Shown: in pieces, positions 12,296 to 24,061 of the stretch
How positions within the stretch are numbered: the stretch's first letter is position 1
Layout: each line of letters starts with the position of its first letter
Assembly (NCBI GenBank): GCA_026686845.1
Contig: JAIVEN010000022.1
Coordinates: 25,394,001-25,458,000, forward strand
Origin: Adenanthera pavonina
Taxonomy: Eukaryota > Streptophyta > Magnoliopsida > Fabales > Fabaceae
Length of the DNA: 64,000 nt
Direction of reading: 5' to 3'
Program-made: the position numbers and the translations under genes
Notes under the pieces: generated by a model
Told to the model about the DNA's origin: nothing
Database searches by the model: none
Seen by the model: only the letters and a program-made list of their open reading frames with translations

Positions 12296-12890
12296 ATTGA
12301 GGTTATCCGCATAACATAGTTTGATGATCAAGTTCTCAAGTCTATCCAGGTGGTTATCCTGACAAGGTAGGCACCTTATTTGCATAAGGGAGTGAACAGT
12401 GAAGTCAAGTGGTACTATATATCCCGTTATTCGCATAACATAGAGAGATTGTCCACATAACATCTGTCACAAAGTACTTAAACTTTTCTCTATTAAAACA
12501 GGTTATCTGCATAACCTACGGAGGTTATTCACATAACCTATATTTCAGAGTACTTGAACTTTCTTTAGGTTAACAAGTTATCTGCATAACCTACGTTATA
12601 GAACTCATAGCTCTTCTTCAATAAAATGGATTATCCGCATAACCTTGAGAGGTTATCATGATAACCTAAGTTATACTAAAACTCAGTTTGAGAAAAACTT
12701 AACCTTATCCTAAAAACTAAATGGATTTTCATGAAAATGATTTTGAGCTAAAACTTAGTCATTCTGGGTAGCACGTTATCTGCATAATCTACTTAGGTTA
12801 TCCGTATAACGAAAGCTCTACATTGAAAATAAAGGCAAACAGTTATCCATTATTCACATAACCTGAGGAGGTTATCCACGTAACCTCTGT
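12296..12890. repeat. Near-palindromic 16-mer array in the solo LTR
   Basis: About a dozen variants of GGTTATCYGCATAACC occur in roughly 600 bp, including near 12301, 12422, 12503, 12525, 12568, 12630, 12651, 12774, 12796, 12848 and 12869. Each has GGTTAT and ATAACC half-sites four bases apart. The array ends about 90 bp before a TATA box. Confidence 0.8.
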
Positions 12891-12978
12891 CAGATGTATT
12901 TAATTCTATAGGTAAACGATTATTTTTCTGAGAGTAACAGCTAATCTTTGTTTCCAACGGATAGTTTTACCCCAAAAC

Positions 12979-12988
12979 TATAAATAGG
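12979..12988 (+). promoter_or_regulatory. LTR TATA box (solo LTR B)
   Basis: TATAAATAGG lies on the sense strand of the LTR, just downstream of the palindrome array. This is the place expected for the U3/R promoter of a copia LTR. Confidence 0.6.
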
Positions 12989-13232
12989 ACCTCATTTAAG
13001 TCGTTGGGGAATAAGAAAAACTAGAAATACGCTAAAACTCTGCTGATTTAATTTCTAATTCATTCAAAGCTTACCTACCCTTTGTTTAGCTCATTCATTG
13101 TATCTTAACTTTCATATCCACTCTTTTGAGAGAGTTTTCATTCTGTATACATCTACACACTTGTAAATAGTGCTTAGTGTGAGAATACATCTACTCACTA
13201 AGGGAGATACTCTTACTCTTTAGTGAGAAGAG

Positions 13233-14890
13233 TGTTAGATATGCTGGCTTCCCAAGAGGGGGGTAAATTGGGAAGATTAAAATTTTCTGCAAAACTTTAA
13301 GAAAGTGAGGAAAGCAAATGTGACAGTAAAACAGAGTATAAATGAATAATCAGTAAAAGCAGTGATAGAGAAAGGAAGACACATATGTTTATCCTGGTTC
13401 GATCTCTCAATCTTGACCTACGTCCAGTCCCCAAGCTACCACTTGAGATTTTCCATTATCTTGCAAGAATTCAGTAGGCTTCTTACAAATACCACAGTAC
13501 AGCATTGATACTCTGTTTTTAGAGCTCACACTTTCTCTCCCTTTACACTCTAGCTAAGTGCTTCCCCAATCCCTTGTGATATCTCCTCACAAGAAAATCT
13601 TTCTTCCAAATGAAGATAAGATTATTTACAATGAATAAACTCTCTTAATCAGAGTGTATATGAAAGTTGGAGTATAAAGAATGAAGTATGTGAGAGTAAG
13701 AGACTTTGAGTTGATGATTTGGCACAGTTTCAGTATATACAAAATTAAATTCGTTACCTACAACTTCAAATGATGTTATATTTATAGATTTAGGTCTTAA
13801 CTATACGTTAAAGGCAAAATCTATCAATTGGAGAAGTTACCCAATGGTTACTCTGAAAAACTATCTATTCACTAACCGCATTTAATGCTTCTAACACTCA
13901 AAGTTCTAATTTTGGTTGGCCAACAGACGAATTTCGTAAAGACCGAAAGCTAAAGACTTCAACGTTGAACATTCAAAGTTCGTCTGTCATGAAGCAAAGT
14001 TTGAATTTTGATATTTGGAAAATGATTCTATGCTGGAACATACAAATTTTCAAATTTAAAGTTCTTCTGGAAAGTATGAACAGTTGTTCCATTTTGCTAC
14101 AGTGCCTTCAAAATTCGAATTTTGATATTCAAAATTCGCTTATCAGAGGGCAGTTCAATAAGGAACAATAATTTATCTATTCGAAATTCAAATTTTCAAA
14201 ATACAAAGTTTGTCTGTCAGAGAGGCATCTTTTCAAACTTAATACAAAGTTCGAATTTCTAAATATTATCATTCGTATGTCAACATATCATTATAATAGA
14301 CTCACAAGCTTTATTTCTGAAATTCAATTTTTCATGTTCAAAGTTCATCTATCAGTGAGCCATTTTGATGTTATTTCCAAACTCAATTTCAAATGAACTT
14401 TGACATATCCTCAGATGAATTTTTCATTTTTCATAAGCTGTATTTTGTCTGAAATTTGAATTTTCAAAAGCCAAAGTTCATCTGTCATAGGAAGCTCTTT
14501 TCAGACAAGTATCAAAATTCGAATTTCTCAAGTTAAAACTCATCTGTCAGATAAGGCTCTTTTCAGACTTATTCATTTTCAATGCGAAATTTGAATTTCC
14601 AAAGTCAAAGTTGGAATTTTCGAAACAGCATATCAGTATAAATGTTTCAAACTTCGTCTGTTAGTGGGTGTTTTTCAAATATTCCATGAATTAACATAGA
14701 ATCATAATTTAAAAACATTTTTTGCCAATTCAAGTCTTTTACTCAATTTAAACATGACTGTAGATTCTACATCTATTCTTGTGCTGGTTTTTCCTGAATT
14801 CCACCACTTGAGATCATTTATGCATTTTTGATATATTCTCTCTAAGCTCTAGAAATTTAGTTTGGAATCATCAAAACACTTGATTCAACA
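13233..14890 (-). repeat. 3' LTR of the Sirevirus element
   Basis: It is 1658 bp and begins on the minus strand TGTTGAATC at 14890 and ends at 13233. The outermost 120 bp differ from the other LTR at about seven sites, mostly transitions. A sense-strand TATAAATATA occurs at 13777-13786. The motif-rich U3 at 13920-14680 carries ACAGACGAA/TTCGTCTGT-type repeats. Confidence 0.88.
13920..14680. repeat. ACAGACGAA/TTCGTCTGT motif array in U3 of the 3' LTR
   Basis: Around ten degenerate copies of a unit reading TTCGTCTGTCAG or its reverse complement lie here, set among AAATTCGAATTT-like words. Clear ones are near 13923, 13979, 14208, 14348, 14474, 14538 and 14653. The same array is present in the 5' LTR at about 24750-25500. 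Confidence 0.75.
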
Positions 14891-14904
14891 TTCTCCCCAT
14901 TTTT
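14891..14904 (-). other. Polypurine tract of the Sirevirus element
   Basis: The minus strand reads AAAAATGGGGAGAA immediately before TGTTGAATC of the 3' LTR. A very similar tract, AAAAAGGGGGAGAA, recurs at about 15257-15270 within the last ORF. Confidence 0.8.
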
Positions 14905-15190
14905 GATGATGACAAAACAACTTACAAATTGGATTAGTACTTGTGTTTGCTTTAACAAGCTTCCCCTCAACATATGCATTATAATTCAAAAGATATCATG
15001 TATAATAAATCAAGCAAAGAGATTCATTAATTCATTCAAGGTTCAACACAAGGATGCAATCATAGATTCCAGATCAAAGAAATTTTCATTTCATAACAAA
15101 AATATTACAAGATATTATAAAGCAACGTGAAAATAAAAACAACATTACAAAATATTACAAGAAGAACCAAGCATCCATAAGTTCTAAACA

Positions 15191-17373
15191 CTATTTCTTA
15201 AACTTTGACTTCTTGCTGTAGCTCTTGCCAGCAGACTTCTCAGTTTGCTCGGATATCTTCTCCCCCTTTTTGGCATCATCAGGAAGATGGACAAAATCAA
15301 CAGGAGGAGGAATCTGAGATACTAGAACAGCCTGGAGAGGCACAGAGACAAATGATAGATCTGGATTGAGCTTTGGCAAGGATACAGAAACTTTAGAATG
15401 TGTGTCCTCATCCTAATCAGAGATTTCAAGAAGTTCAGAAATTACTTGCCTTGTGACTGCCAATTGAGCCCTTCGTGCCTCTGAGAAACCATAAGATGAA
15501 ATAGGTGAGGGAGTAAGAGGACGAAACTTCTCCTCAAGCCTTCTTCTCTGGGCTTGTAAAAGAGCATCATGTGCAATGGCTTCCAAATCAACATAAGGCA
15601 CAATGCTCCTTTCTTCATTCAAGGCAGCTTGCATGAATGGTCAAGTGGTGATTGCTACCACAAGTCTCTCAACTTGCTCAGATTCTTGATGTGAAAGAAT
15701 TGAATCTTGAGCATGTGCTGGAATAGGTTCATGAGAGCTTGGTTCCTGAGGACCTTCTTCTTCTATGCCATAGTCCAAGGGAGGACCAGGACTTGCCTCA
15801 TTGCTGGAGGCCTGTGGTGTGCTCAATGTGCCAGCAGCCTCAGTATCTTGTGTAGCATCATCAGGGACAGGAGAGGCTAGCTCAAATGGACTTGGAGGCT
15901 CAGGAGTTGGAGACATAACAGGCTCAGAGAATCCTGGCTGAGATGGAGCTGATATGGTAGGAATAGCACTCATAATGTCTTCATATGCATCAATAACCAC
16001 TTTCATGTTTTTGGCCAATTGGTGGATCTGATCTTACAGATAAGCAAACTTGGCATTTTGCTCATCCCTGATGCTGAGTATGAGTATAGACAAACTATCA
16101 TACAACTCAGTGATCTTAGTTGGCTTGGCACGAGAGGAGAGAGTAGATGGAATTGGAGCTTGAGCAGGCTGAGATGGAGATGGAACAGGCTAAGAAGGCT
16201 GAGGTGTGGGTCTTAGAGGAGCCTCAGAGCTACCTTCTTGCTGCAGGGAGGCATCTTCAAAGAAGAGATCTTCAGATTTTCCAGCTCTCTTTCCAATCCA
16301 TCTTCCATCTTTCTTCTCTATACCCATCCTTTGTAGCTTTTCTTCCTTGAAGATTTCAGTAGGCCTTCATTTCCCTTTCTCAAGATGATGAATTCTAGCA
16401 TATTGAAGGATCCTAGAGATAATTGTTGCATAAGAAAGTGTGGAGTCTTTCCTCTGATCCCTAGCCTTGATCATGTGTTGGAGAATGATATGTCCCATGT
16501 TGATAAACTTCCCACGCATGATTGCTGCCATCACATATGCTTCTGCCCTTGTGATCAAATTGAAGCTACCTCCTTTTTTGAAGATAATCCTAGACACTAT
16601 GTAGTGTAGGATTCTCACTTGAGCACTGAGGTCAGTGGGCTTAAGCAAGCTTATGGGTGGTCTGTTCTCCTTTTTTCTGAACAAAGTGTTCAGGATTGTG
16701 TTCTCCTTATAGTTTAGGAAAGGTCTACCTTCTTCAGCAGCAGTCTCTGCCTCATCCATGTACCAGAAGCAGTAATATCAATCTTCAAGCCATCTTGTCT
16801 TGGAATTTCTAACACCTCGTTAAAGGTTTCATCTGTTAGCCAGATGGTCCTTGATCTCAGATTAACTTCCCATTTCCTCTTCTTGCTATTGTATTTCAGA
16901 GAGGCATACCAAGTCTTGACTATCTCATCATCATACCTCTCCAATATCTCTAACAAATTCTTGTATCTCAACGTCCAAAGCTTGGCATCAAAGTTGTTAG
17001 AGATTAAAAATTCTTCCATATTGACACAGTGAGGCTTGATCAACTTCTTGCTCACAAACTTGGTCGTGTACTCCTCCTGAATATGGGCATTGCTCCATAA
17101 TGGCAACGTGGTCAGCTCGTATTCTCCTGATTCAGTATTAGAGGAGGTGGAAGCAACAGCAACAACAACAGGAACCAAAGGCTCGATTTTCCTTGGTGAA
17201 GACGGTCCAGCTTTCTTTGAATCAGGCTTTGGTGTTGTTTTCTGCCTTTTGGAGGGGGTTGCTTTGCTGGATTCACCTTTTCTTTTCAGTTTCTCACTCT
17301 CATTCAAGGCATATTGAGATTTCACGGCTCTCTTTGGCTGAGATTCTCCCTTTCCAACTTCTGGATTTTTCAC
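15191..17373 (-). pseudogene. Envelope-position ORF of the Sirevirus (putative plant transposon protein)
   Basis: Located after pol and before the 3' LTR, where Sireviruses carry an additional ORF often called env-like. The first frame (17373-16714) has a basic Ser/Lys/Pro-rich head and a globular part resembling the plant transposon-protein domain seen in such ORFs. It continues in other frames at 16759-16367, 16018-15641, 15634-15413 and 15379-15191 through a Pro/Ser-rich region, so several frameshifts or stops break it. A TGA two codons after an upstream ATG (17382-17380) suggests the real start was lost. I see no convincing signal peptide or fusion peptide, so an envelope function is not supported by what is visible. 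Its role in this lineage is unknown. Confidence 0.65.
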
Positions 17374-17559
17374 TCAAGCCATTTCCGTGGATGAATGATT
17401 CAGAATGATGCAAAGAATATGTTTATAGGGTGCCAAGAGAAGTTTAATCTATGGAAGATGAAGATTTATGGTCAGAATTAAAGGGTATTGATAAGAGAAT
17501 TTGAACAGACTCATGAAAGAGATGAATAGGGTTATGTCTGTTCAGAGGATAACTGTTGG

Positions 17560-18180
17560 TTTTAACATGTGTAACCGCAGGACAGACAAATTTTGAGGGG
17601 TCAAAATTCGAACTTCGAGCAGTTACAGGTTAACCCATTCAGCAAAGCTTACTGACAGATGAATTTTCTCCTGAAAGTTCATCTGACAGAGGCTTGGTTC
17701 AAACGGCAAAAAGATGAACAGACGAACTTTGTTCCAATAAAGTTCGAATTTTGAAGAACCGACAGCAAGAAATTATCAATACAATAAACAACAGACAAAT
17801 TTTAACTATAAAAATTCGTCTTTCAGAGATTCAATAATGTGAGCATATTTCCACAGACGAATTTTAAACCAGAAATTCAAATTTTAACATTTTTGTAAAG
17901 AGTTTCCAACATGCGTATTTTGAGAGATGCGTATTCAAATCTTCATGTTGAACAAATATAATATTGGAATTTTATTTTTGAAAATTTGAATGTTCATAGA
18001 CTAACAGACGAATTTTGAAGGACCACCGAGAACTGTTACAATATAAAGCAAGCTGAAGTTCGTCTGATAGGCATCAAAATTCGAAAGTTAAGCATGCTGA
18101 CTTGCTCAAAAACACAATTTATTAAGGAAATTCGTCTGATACACATCTAAAATGTGAATTTTAACTTCATAAACCTATAG
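17560..18180. repeat. Internal ACAGACGAA-type repeat region between pol and the last ORF
   Basis: A non-coding interval of the Sirevirus with about eight copies of the ACAGACGAATTTT/AAAATTCGTCTG unit also found in the LTR U3. Examples lie near 17580, 17645, 17680, 17716, 17790, 17856, 18004, 18058 and 18130. No reading frame is supported. Confidence 0.7.
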
Positions 18181-18378
18181 AATGGATCCAGAAACTCAGA
18201 TTTTGTGCTTTCTTTTTCATCTTTTGACTATTCCATTCTGGCGTATCCCATTTTTCAGATTTATTACCATTGGAACTTATGAGGAGCACTTGCAACTTAA
18301 ATTAAACTTACTCCGATGCTAAAGTTATAATTAAATCAATGTCAGAAATTCTTAAAACAGATTTGCACAAGGATTTAC

Positions 18379-21300
18379 TTACAGTTCATTGGGATTTACC
18401 ATACCCAATTCTCTTCTGATTTTGCAATGCCTATCTTCTGAAAGAGGTTTTGTCAAAATGTCAGCAACTTGATCTTCTGTAGGGATGTATTCTAATATGA
18501 TTTCTCCTTTCAGAATATGATCTCTAATAAAGTGGTGCCTAAGTTCAATATGCTTTGTCCTTGAATGCATGACAGGATTCTTTGTGATGTTAATGGCACT
18601 TTGGTTGTCACACATTATTAGTATTTCCTTCAACTCAATCTCAAGATCTTCAAGCTGCTGTTTCATCCAGATGACTTGAGCACAACAGCTTCCAACAGCA
18701 ACATATTCAGCTTCTGCCATGGATAAGGCTACACTGTTTTGCTTCTTGCTAAACCACGAGACCAAGGATCCTCCAAGAAATTGACATGTTCCACTTGTGC
18801 TTTTTCTGTTAGATTTGGATCCTGCAAAGTCAACATCAATGTATCCTTTGAGATCTTCTCCATTGCCCTTTGGATACCAAAGACCCATGTGTGATGTTCC
18901 AATGAGATATCTAAAGATATGCTTCACAGCAGTTGCATGGGTTTCCTTGGGGCATGACTAGAACCTTGCACACATACAGACACTAAACATGATGCCAGGT
19001 CTGCTGGCAGTTAGGTATAGCAGAGATCCAATCATTCTTCTATACTAAGTTATATCAAACATTTTTCCTCATTCATCCATATCAAGTTTGGTTGCAGTAG
19101 CCATAGGTGTTCCCATTGGCTTAGCGTTTTCCATGCCAAACTTTTTTAGCAATTCCTTCAGATACTTGGATTGATTGAGAAAGATATTATCATCACATTG
19201 CTTAATTTGTAATCCAAGAAAAAAGTTGAGCTTACCCATCATTGACATTTTGAATTCTCCCTGCATTAGCTTAGAAAAATTCTTGCAAAGAGATTCATTA
19301 GTAGCACCGAATATAATATCATCAACATAAATTTGAATAATAAGTAAATCTTTATTTTCTTTCTTAGTGAACAAAGTAATATCTACTTTTCCTCTGTTAA
19401 ACCCCTTTTTAGTTAGAAAATTACTTAACCTTTCATACCATGCTCTAGGGGCTTACTTTAAACTGTAAAGGGTTTTCTTCAATTTATAAACATGGTTTGG
19501 TTTTGTAGAGTCCTCAAAGTCTGGAGGTTGGTCTACATAAACTTCTTCCATGATATATCCATTAAGAAAAGCACTATTTACATCCATTTGATGTAACATT
19601 ATATTCTTCATGCATGCATATACTAATAGAATTCTAATTGCTTCTAATCTAGCTACTGGAGCAAAGGTTTCTTCAAAATCATTACCTTCTTCTTGATTAT
19701 ATCAGTTAGCAACCAGTCTAGCTTTATTTCTAATTATTAATCTAGATTCATCAATTTTATTTCTAAAAACCCATTTAGTGTCAATGATAGGATGATTTTT
19801 GGATCTAGGCACTAAATCTCAAACCTGATTTCTTTCAAATTGATTCAATTCATCTTGCATAGTTAAAATCCAGTATTCATCAGTTAAGGCTTCTTCAGTA
19901 CATTTAGGTTCAATTTGAGAAATGAAAGCACAGTTTATCATCTGATCTCTTAACTGTTTTCTGATTTTAACTTTCTCTTGAACATCCCTAATTACTTAAT
20001 CAACGAATGATTCCTTTGATATCTCCAAACTCTAGGGAGTTCTTGAAATATTTCTTTATTATTCTCATCCTCAAAATCTTTCTCTTGAATATCTTCCTCT
20101 ATGTTAATAGATTCAGATATTTTTGGAGGTTCAATTTTATCTTCTTCAGAAAGATCTAAGTTCTTAAAGTTTGAAATAAGATCATCTTCACTAGTGACAT
20201 GCTTAGAAACAGTTTTATTTTCAATAAACACTACATGCACAGATTCTTCTACTAATTTAGATTTTTTATTAAAAATCCTATATGCTTTACTCCTACTAGA
20301 GTAGCCCAGAAATATACCTTCATCAGATTTGACATTAAACATACCCAAATTCTCCATTCCATTATTGTGGATGAAGCACTTACAGCCGAATACATGTAGA
20401 TGTGAGAGGTTTGACTTTCTTCCTTTGTACAGCTCATAAGGAGTTTTCCCAAGAATTGGTCTGATGCAGGCTCTATTTATGATATAGCTTGCTGTGTTTA
20501 CTGCATCGGCCCAGAATACTTGAGAGAGTTCCTTTTCATTTAGCATTGCTTTTGCTATCTCTCCAATTATTCTATTCTTCTTTTCCACCACTCCATTTTG
20601 TTGAGGAGTTCTTGGAGCTGAGAAGTTGTGATCAATTCCATGCTCATCACAATACTCCAGGAAGTATGAATTTTCAAACTCTCCTCCATGATCAGACCTG
20701 ATGGACACAATAGAGATACCTTTCTCATTTTACACTTTATTAACTAAGGTTACAAATGCATCAAACGTATCACTTTTAGAAGAAAGAAACAGTGTCCAGG
20801 TAAATCTAGAGTAATCATCCACAATTACAAGAACATATAGATTTCCACCAATGTTCTTAACTCTAGATGGTCCTATCAGATCCATATGTAATAGTTGCAG
20901 AGGTCTAGATATGGTGAGTACGTTTTCAGATTTAAATGATGATTTAGTTTGTTTTTCTCTTAGGCATGCATCACATCCTTTATCTTTTTCAAAAGAAATT
21001 TTTAGTAGGCTAATGACTAACTCATTTTTAACCAGTTTTGATAGTTGATTCATATTAACATGTGCTAATCTTCTATGCTACAACCAACTATCATTATCCT
21101 GACTAATCAAACATACAGAATCTAAGAGAGAAAGTTCATCAAGATCAATAGTATAACCGTTACCATCTCTTTGAGCCTTGAGGATTACTTTGTGATCACT
21201 TTTTTGGATGACTAGGCAGAACTTTGAGTCAAACAGTATCCAGTTTTCTTTGTCACGTGTCTGACTCACGCTTAGCAGATTATGGTTGAGGCCAATTACA

Positions 21301-21950
21301 AACAGCACATCTTCAATGGATGTTTCAAGATTCTTGCCCACAATGTCAATACCAACTATTTTGCCATATTGATCACCACCAAAGGTCACCTTTCCTCCTT
21401 TCTTGTCTCTAAGGGTGATGAATTTCTCCTTATCACCAGTCATATGACTTGAGCAGGCACTGTCCATATACCATTTATTACTCTTTCTAGCTTTAAGACA
21501 AACTTGCAAGACAAAAGTTCATATTTTCTTTTTAGGTACCCAAATTTGCTTGGATCCTTTTCTATCAGTAGTATTTTCCCTAGATACAGATGTACCTTTG
21601 GGAATCCATTTAACCTTCCTGTCAAGTCCATTTTTCTTTAAAGCACATGAACTGGAAATATGTCCCTTCTTGTTACAGAAGTGATAGGTGGTAAAGGGAC
21701 TGCTGGATTGAGATGTAGAAAAAAAGCAATGCAGATAATATTTTTGTTTTACATGCTTTGGTTGATCATGGGATTCAATATGTCGTGAAATATGATTTTT
21801 CTTTTTAGTGCCACTAGCATGCACAAAATGTCTCATGTACACGTTTTGATTTTTCTTCCTAATCTTTTCTTTTACTACACAGGGGTCATAGCCAAGTCTA
21901 ACCTTTCCCTGTGTTATTCTTTGACTTCCCATTAAAGTAAATAACATATC
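18379..21950 (-). pseudogene. Sirevirus pol: protease, integrase, RT, RNase H
   Basis: Domains in minus-strand order are as follows. A CCHC-like second zinc knuckle with its first Cys replaced by Tyr lies at about 21690-21650. The protease has WYMDSACSSHM at about 21475-21440, with DSA in place of the usual DSG or DTG. The GAG-pre-integrase CDAC pair is at about 20960. The integrase DDE residues sit in HMDLIGPS, VIVDDYSRF and NGVVEKKNR (about 20880-20570). The reverse transcriptase has IYVDDIIFG at about 19330. RNase H has YIDVDFAG, STSGTCQF and LSMAEAEY (about 18840-18710) and ends DILTKPLSEDRH before the stop at 18379. Stop codons occur in RT (for example near 19820, 19700, 19455 and 19050) and frames shift, so no enzyme can be made. 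Confidence 0.88.
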
Positions 21951-21979
21951 TTTTCCTTTAGTAAGTCAGGACATGCTTT

Positions 21980-24006
21980 TCAGTAGATAGCATTAGTTTG
22001 CTTTAATTCAATGCATGATTTACAACAAGCAAATTCAGCAATATGCAGATTAGTAGGTTCAGAGATGTTATGCTGAGATTCTAACTTGTTAATCTTTCTC
22101 TTAGCTTGTTTGAGTTCTTTGGCAGTCTTAATGAACTCATCATGCAATTCATGAAATACATCCAGTAATTCAGAATATGAAGGTTCAGATTCATATACCT
22201 CATCTTCCTGATCACTGTTGGATGGGATTTCAGCTTCTTCAGATGCAAGTTCCATCAGACAGATGTTGGCAATCTCATCTTCATCATCTTCTTCTTCATC
22301 TGAGATGTTGTCCCAGATTGATGAGATGTACACTCTTTTCTTCTTGCCTTTGTCTGCAGCTTTCTTTTCTTTTTCTTGCTTCTTGAGGAATTGTGGACAA
22401 TCCCATTTGATATGTCCTTACTTCTTGCATTCGTAGCAAGTGACAGGTTATTTTCCTTCTTTCTTGCTATCTCCAGCTGCTCCTTTCTTGAAGAATTTCT
22501 TGTTTCTTTTCTTATTGTAAAATCTTCCAAATTTTCTGACCATCATAGCCAGAGTTTCTTCATCTAGCTCATTTCCATCGTTAGATTCTTCTTCTTTCTC
22601 CTCAGCAGCTTTCAAAGCAAGACCCTTCTTCTTTCTATCTTGAGAGCCTTCATCTTTTCCTCATATTCTTCGAGGCTACTAAAGAGGGCTGTGACAGAGA
22701 CCATTGATTCTCCTCTGACTTCCTCCATTGTAGTTACTTTGGGTAGCCCTTCCAGAGGAAGAGCTCTGAGGATCTTTCTGACCTTCTCTGTCTGAGTGTA
22801 TTCCTTGCCAAGACTTTTCCATTGATTCATAATGAGGTTGAATCTCTTTTACAGTTCTTTGACACTCTCTCCTTCAACCATTCTGAAGCTCTCGTATTCT
22901 CCTATGCAGGAGTTCAATTTGTTTTCTCTAACTCCAGATGTTCCTTCATGAGCAATTTCCAAGATGTCCCACATATCCTTGGCTGTGGAGCATTATAAGA
23001 CCCTGTAGAATTCGTCTTGATTTAATGCACTAACCAAGCAGTGTTTTGCCTTGAAGTTCAGCAAGACTCTCATTCTATCTTCCTCATTTCATTCAGCTTC
23101 TGGCTTTTCTCTGTACTTTCCATCATCCTGTATAGAGGCGATAAAGTGGGCTGGAGCCCGCTGGCCGGCCAGCTTAGCACGTCAAAAATGGCGGGGCAGG
23201 CTGAAAAAATTGAAATACCTTATAATGGGGGTCAAAAACTTGGCCTGCCCCGCCAGCCCACCACTTTAAGTGGGCCAGCCCGCCTAGCCCGCGGGCTGGC
23301 CAGCTTTTTTTTTTAAATATTTTTATATTTTTTTACTCTATATAATTATATCTAAAAAAAATAAAAACTAAAAAAAAGGGCTTAAGCATCATTTTCTTTC
23401 TCAATCTTTCTTATATTTTAATTTTAGTTGTATTTTATTTTGTTGAACTAGATGTTACTTGTAGTATTACCATATTAATGTATTAATATATTATGCTTTA
23501 AGACTTTATGCATCAAACCGATAAAAGATTTCATGAATATAGTTATTTTATTCATGATAGTGAATAAAAAATTAATAATTTAACTAAGTAGGGGAAAAAA
23601 ATAGGTAGCCAAATAAAAAGAGTAAAAAAAAAGGGGGAAATTTTATGATTTAATTAAAAAATATAAAAAAAATATTAAAAAAAAACGGGCTGGCCCGTTT
23701 GGCCCGCCAGCCCGTGTATGGCGGGGCGGGCTGGGGATTTCCACGCCCGCCCTTATGGGGGCCTCAGCCGTCCCCGCCCCGCCCAAAATGCGGGCCTATG
23801 GCGGGCCGGCCCGTTTACCACCTCTAATCCTGTAATACCATTAGAACAAAATCTCCCTTCTGGATGATGGTCCAGATGTCCAGATCAATGGACTGGAGAT
23901 AGATTTGCATCCTCATCTTCCAGTATCCATAGTTTTCTCCACTGAAACCAGGTGGTCTATTTGTGTTGTTTCCCTCTAGTAGTATGCTTTCTCCAAAGCC
24001 AACCAT
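21980..24006 (-). pseudogene. Sirevirus gag, split by an hAT insertion
   Basis: The start at 24006 opens a typical Sirevirus gag N-terminus with RPPGFSGENYGYWKMRM. The frame is cut at 23826 by a 694-bp insertion and resumes at 23132. Gag then runs through a UBN2-like region (22830-22612) to a CCHC zinc knuckle at 22437-22397. Its Cys and His residues are intact but it contains a TAA at 22420-22418. An acidic segment and coiled coil end near 21980. Gag would build the cytoplasmic particle and bind element RNA. Confidence 0.8.
23133..23826. mobile_element. hAT-type non-autonomous element inside gag
   Basis: A 694-bp insertion flanked by a perfect 8-bp duplication, ATCCTGTA at 23125-23132 and 23827-23834. 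Its ends are inverted repeats beginning TAGAGGCGATAAAGTGGG and, from the other end, TAGAGGTGGTAAACGGGC, as in plant hAT families. The first and last 150 bp are strongly GC-rich (GGCCCGCC-type words) and the middle is AT-rich with no reading frame. It landed after the Sirevirus inserted, making it the youngest layer of the nest. Confidence 0.9.
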
Positions 24007-24047
24007 TGTATTTCTCGGACTGTTAAATCATTTGATTGGGAAACTGG

Positions 24048-24059
24048 GCTCTGATACCA
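24048..24059 (-). other. Primer-binding site (initiator Met-tRNA)
   Basis: The minus strand reads TGGTATCAGAGC two bases after the end of the 5' LTR. This is the standard initiator methionine tRNA primer site of plant copia elements. Confidence 0.9.
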
Positions 24060-24061
24060 CT

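Larger units (their letters stand above)
11811..13232 (+). repeat. Solo LTR (element B), left part
   Basis: It starts TGTTAATTCAGATG at 11811 and is homologous at its start to the Sirevirus LTR read on the other strand, which begins TGTTGAATCAAGTG. It is interrupted at 13232/25723 by the Sirevirus. Its right part at 25723-26024 ends CTGAACTAACA, the inverted partner of the start. Joined length would be about 1724 bp. No primer site follows the right end and no polypurine tract precedes the left end, so it is a solo LTR. The flanking 5-mers (AGCCT and AGCTC) are only a weak target duplication. Confidence 0.7.

Noticed and set aside
12296..12890. Possible CRISPR-like array from the regular short palindromes
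   Set aside because: Spacing is irregular, units vary, there are no unique fixed-length spacers, and the context is a plant LTR.
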